Assembly (NCBI GenBank): GCA_023091665.1
Contig: JALJCQ010000011.1
Span: 1,488,001 to 1,552,000 of the forward strand
Length of the DNA stretch: 64,000 bases
Direction: 5' to 3'
Source: Pythium myriotylum
Lineage: Eukaryota > Oomycota > Peronosporomycetes > Pythiales > Pythiaceae
Shown here: positions 61,754 to 64,000 of the stretch, piece after piece
Layout of the letters: every line of letters begins with the position of its first letter
Position numbering within the stretch: position 1 is the first letter of the stretch
Translations under genes and position numbers: made by a program
Notes under the pieces: model-generated
The model's input: the letters and a program-made list of their open reading frames with translations, nothing else
The model's database searches: none
Told to the model about the DNA's origin: nothing

Positions 61754-61800
61754 AAAGCAGTGGAGGACACGCGGCGCGCCGTGTCCTCCAGTGCTTTTTT
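61754..61800. terminator. 18-bp-arm hairpin followed by T6
   Basis: The left arm 61754-61771 (AAAGCAGTGGAGGACACG) pairs with the right arm 61780-61797 at 17 of 18 positions. The loop is 8 nt (CGGCGCGC). The plus strand then continues as a T6 run (61795-61800). On the plus strand this has the shape of a small-RNA 3' end or RNA polymerase III-type terminator. On the minus strand it would be a hairpin only. No tRNA or snRNA body was recognised next to it. Confidence 0.45.
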
Positions 61801-62628
61801 GACGACACGCCGAGCGGCTTGTCTGCCCGCCCCGCGAGAGATGCAGCCATTTGCACGCGAGGGGCGATCGCCGACGCCACCCGCGCGCGATATCCATGGC
61901 CCGTCTTCTCGAAGTTGGAGCCGAGATCTGGTTCTCCACAATCCGCAGTCGGCGCAGTTGAGTCTTTTGGCCCTTCCACGGCGATCCCGTGCGACTGGAA
62001 CTCCCCAGTCGCAGTCGCGGGGAGGGAGAGAAGTTCAAGGTGGGGAGGGGAGGGGGGGAGCGCGCGCGGGTGGGTGGGATAGGCCTCGGTGTGTGGATTG
62101 AAAAAGAAGCGGTGTGAAGAGCCGAGGAGAGAAATCATCACCCTCGTCGCGGAAGTCCCGCGCGGCTTTGCTCAGCGAGTGTAACGATCAGCTCCCGGGG
62201 CTCCGGACGTCCACGTGGGATGGATAGAGGGTGAATTCCGATTCACCCATTGCTCGATGGCAGAGAGAGCCTCTTCGCTTGCTCGCTGGAATGGAACCGT
62301 CGAGAACGTTCCTCATCATGGACCATCCGCGACGAGCCGCTGCAGCTTGATGCCTCAGCATCCCGGAATCCCTGCGTCGTTCCCCCTGTGGATCTCGCCC
62401 CATGTTGAAGTCGCAGGCGCACATCGCTGCGAACAGTGTCTCGCTACTGACAGTTCAGTCCTTGTCTTTGCATCCACGTGTCACTGTATGTATATTACTA
62501 CGACGGCTCTCGTACGCGGGCCGGGCTCTATTGCTTGCATGCACGTCTAAGCTTGGTCCTTGGCGACTTCATAAATTACGACCTTCTTCTTCTCTCTCTC
62601 TCGAATAATAATAGGCACGAGGCGGGAC

Positions 62629-63396
62629 TCAGAGCCCCATGCGCTTGATGCGCGCCGAGTCGGCTTGGCTGAACATGGCGTTCGTCTTGCAGTCGACCGA
62701 GCAAAAGCCCGGGGCCGACGTGAGCGCCTCGAGGAACGACTGGTGGCAGTTGTTGCACTTGTTGGTCTCCGAGTGCATGCCGCGGCCGTACTGCGAGAGG
62801 CGCGCGCCCATGACTTCCTCGCTGAGCACGTAGAAGACGCGGCGCGAGCCGCTGCCGGGCTTCATGGTCACAATGTCCTCGTCGATGAGGCGCGTGAAGA
62901 GCGCGGCGCCGCCGCGGCGGTTCTTGACGACGCCGGCGTCGACGAGCCAGCTCACGGCCTCGGACTGCACGAAGTACTCGTACGAGAGGCGCGAGGCCTT
63001 GTGGGTCGAGTGCGACGCGATGAGCTCGACGGCGACGCGGATGAGGTCGTCGTCGTCCTCCATTTCGCTGTCAGAGTTGGATCCTTCGGAGAGCGTCGAC
63101 GAGCCCGAGGCGCTGCTGGGCGACGCCGTGATCGAGTCGCGCGCCGTGCAGTCCTTGCAGACGCGGACGGCGCCGTCGTAGCCGAACTCGGGGACGAGCT
63201 CGGCGTAGGGGCTGCAGGCCGCGCAGACGAGTTCTCCGCACGCGCGGCAGTGGTGGCGGCGGCAGAAGAGCGAGAACGCGGCGCCGCAGCATAGACAAGC
63301 GTTGCTGGCGGTATCCGGACGCCACTGGGGCTGAGCCTTCTTGAGCGGCGAGCCCGAGCCGGCCGAGGGCGAGAGCGAGGCGACGGTGACACCCAT
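62629..63396 (-). CDS. FYVE zinc-finger and DEP-domain protein
   Basis: A single exon of 255 residues; the ATG at 63396 (MGVTVASLSPSAGS) is the first sensible start. The FYVE finger spans about residues 26-80: WRPDTASNACLCCGAAF, the PI3P-binding motif RRHHCRACG, then CAACS and VRVCKDC, with all eight Cys/His-type ligands visible. An acidic Ser-rich linker follows, then a DEP-like winged helix (about 120-200: RLSYEYFVQSEAVSWLVDAG, LFTRLIDEDIV). The C-terminal Cys pairs (CNNC...CSVDC) form a possible additional zinc knuckle. Localisation to PI3P-rich endosomes is expected. FYVE fusions with short regulatory domains are abundant in oomycetes. Confidence 0.9.
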   Translation of the reverse strand: MGVTVASLSPSAGSGSPLKKAQPQWRPDTASNACLCCGAAFSLFCRRHHCRACGELVCAACSPYAELVPEFGYDGAVRVCKDCTARDSITASPSSASGSSTLSEGSNSDSEMEDDDDLIRVAVELIASHSTHKASRLSYEYFVQSEAVSWLVDAGVVKNRRGGAALFTRLIDEDIVTMKPGSGSRRVFYVLSEEVMGARLSQYGRGMHSETNKCNNCHQSFLEALTSAPGFCSVDCKTNAMFSQADSARIKRMGL

Positions 63397-63646
63397 TGTG
63401 GTCGTGGAGGCGCGGTGCAGAGGATTGCCGGAGGAGGTGGAGATCGACCACGCACTCGGGGCGACGCAAATCGGAAAGTGAGTGACTCGACGCGAGTGGC
63501 CGCATGTGCCGCCGGGATCCGTGGGGAGCTCCCACGCATACTCAGACCGAGAGAGCGTGCCGAGAAGGGAGATGAGGCGCCGAGGCGGAGTGAGTGTCGA
63601 GCAAGCGATGGCGAGACCGCGCTGGCTGTGCACGACGACTGCCGTC

Positions 63647-63859
63647 TCATCTCTTGCGCTCCCCGAATCGCCCATGCCACTCCTCGGCGAACAAGCGCCG
63701 GGCTTCCTCGCCAGGAGAATGTGATTGGCGTGCACGAGGAAGGCCCATCCCAGCAAAGACAGCTATTCCTTTGGAATCCGATACTTCCACTTCAAGCAGA
63801 TGACACATCACATTTCCCGCAACGGCGGCGAACAACGCCAACTCTACAAACACATGAAA
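63647..63859 (-). CDS. Terminal exon of a gene extending beyond the right edge (3' partial view)
   Basis: On the minus strand an acceptor TTTCTTACAG ends at 63860. The following 71-codon exon encodes a hydrophobic helix (FHVFVELALFAAVAGNVMCH) and a charged tail (EEARRLFAEEWHGRFGERKR) before the stop at 63647. The sequence upstream of the acceptor reads as intron-like, with several possible GT donors up to the window edge. The product is probably a membrane protein. The family is unknown and most of the gene is outside the window. Confidence 0.45.
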   Translation of the reverse strand, partial: FHVFVELALFAAVAGNVMCHLLEVEVSDSKGIAVFAGMGLPRARQSHSPGEEARRLFAEEWHGRFGERKR

Positions 63860-64000
63860 CTGTAAGAAACGATGTCTTCGCTCCTGTCTATCTGGCATGC
63901 CGTCTCGCAGGTGCTCCCGCGCTCTGGTCAAGGGTGGGTGAGACCGTGAGCCCAACCGGATCTCTGGTCTTTTCACGGGCAGCGGTCTTTGCATGTGACA

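Larger units (their letters stand above)
60923..62628. other. Gene-free region of about 1.7 kb
   Basis: It lies between convergent gene ends (IMMP2L, plus; FYVE-DEP gene, minus). Several open frames of 60-175 codons exist on both strands, but they overlap each other and have low-complexity R/S/A/G-rich translations. None has a domain, splice support or conserved motif. The region contains a GA repeat (61094-61115), a strong hairpin with a T-tract (61754-61800) and G/C-rich homopolymer runs near 62040-62060. It could hold a non-coding RNA or remnants of a mobile element. Confidence 0.5.

Noticed and set aside
60930..62620. Small open frames of 60-175 codons in the gene-free region
   Set aside because: They overlap on both strands, are low complexity and lack motifs or splice support.
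1..64000. CRISPR arrays, bacterial operons, viral insertions
   Set aside because: Introns, divergent housekeeping genes and eukaryotic families throughout; no spaced identical repeats of CRISPR type and no viral replication or coat genes recognised.

Overview
The window looks like a gene-dense nuclear segment of an oomycete (Phytophthora/Pythium-like) genome. Five things point there: short introns of about 55-75 nt with GTRNGT-like donors and YAG acceptors; intergenic gaps often below 150 bp; strongly GC-rich third codon positions that create long antisense open frames; a near-match to the oomycete Inr/FPR core promoter upstream of the PEPCK gene; and an ATP-type PEPCK together with ciliary genes. 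The species is not asserted. I resolve about 26 protein genes, many spliced, and saw no tRNA, rRNA, CRISPR array or intact transposon.

Layout. 1-10 kb: 3' part of a TPR/helical-repeat gene, a small coiled-coil gene, a 1,582-residue coiled-coil gene with an internal 42-nt repeat array, and NOG1 behind a promoter with three copies of one palindrome. 10-18 kb: a small membrane protein, an Acinus-like splicing/EJC protein in six short exons, HEATR6-like HEAT protein, and coilin. 18-26 kb: ATP-PEPCK, a two-EF-hand protein, TTI2-like protein, a six-exon malate synthase and SSU72. 26-35 kb: DDM1/LSH-type SNF2 remodeler, a small secreted/type I membrane protein, a protein with two RFTI motifs and a C-terminal coiled coil, and a TMEM16/anoctamin.

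35-46 kb is the most unusual part. It holds a class C-type 7TM receptor whose ectodomain resembles a bacterial glycine-betaine binding protein (OpuAC), interrupted by one in-frame TGA. Next come three diverged paralogues of a multi-pass membrane protein family I do not recognise. The family ends in a tiny separate exon encoding G(Y/F)DYxF(K/R)F. Two of the three paralogues carry a single 1-nt frameshift near the 3' end. Thus three of four neighbouring genes have exactly one lesion, which suggests either recent decay or consensus errors.

46-64 kb: five-exon LRR gene, a BED-finger/hAT-like domesticated transposase candidate, DHX29-like DExH helicase, TTC29, a cryptic four-exon mitochondrial RRM protein, the Golgi protein CASP, IMMP2L-type inner-membrane protease, about 1.7 kb without a gene (with a strong hairpin followed by T6), a FYVE-DEP protein and the last exon of another gene.

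Functional links: PEPCK and malate synthase lie within about 4 kb of each other and belong to the lipid/acetate-to-sugar route. NOG1, Acinus, coilin, SSU72 and DHX29 cover ribosome, RNA-processing and translation housekeeping. TTC29 and possibly the small coiled-coil gene relate to motile flagella. All exon boundaries are inferred from splice signals, frame continuity and protein-family fit, not from transcripts.
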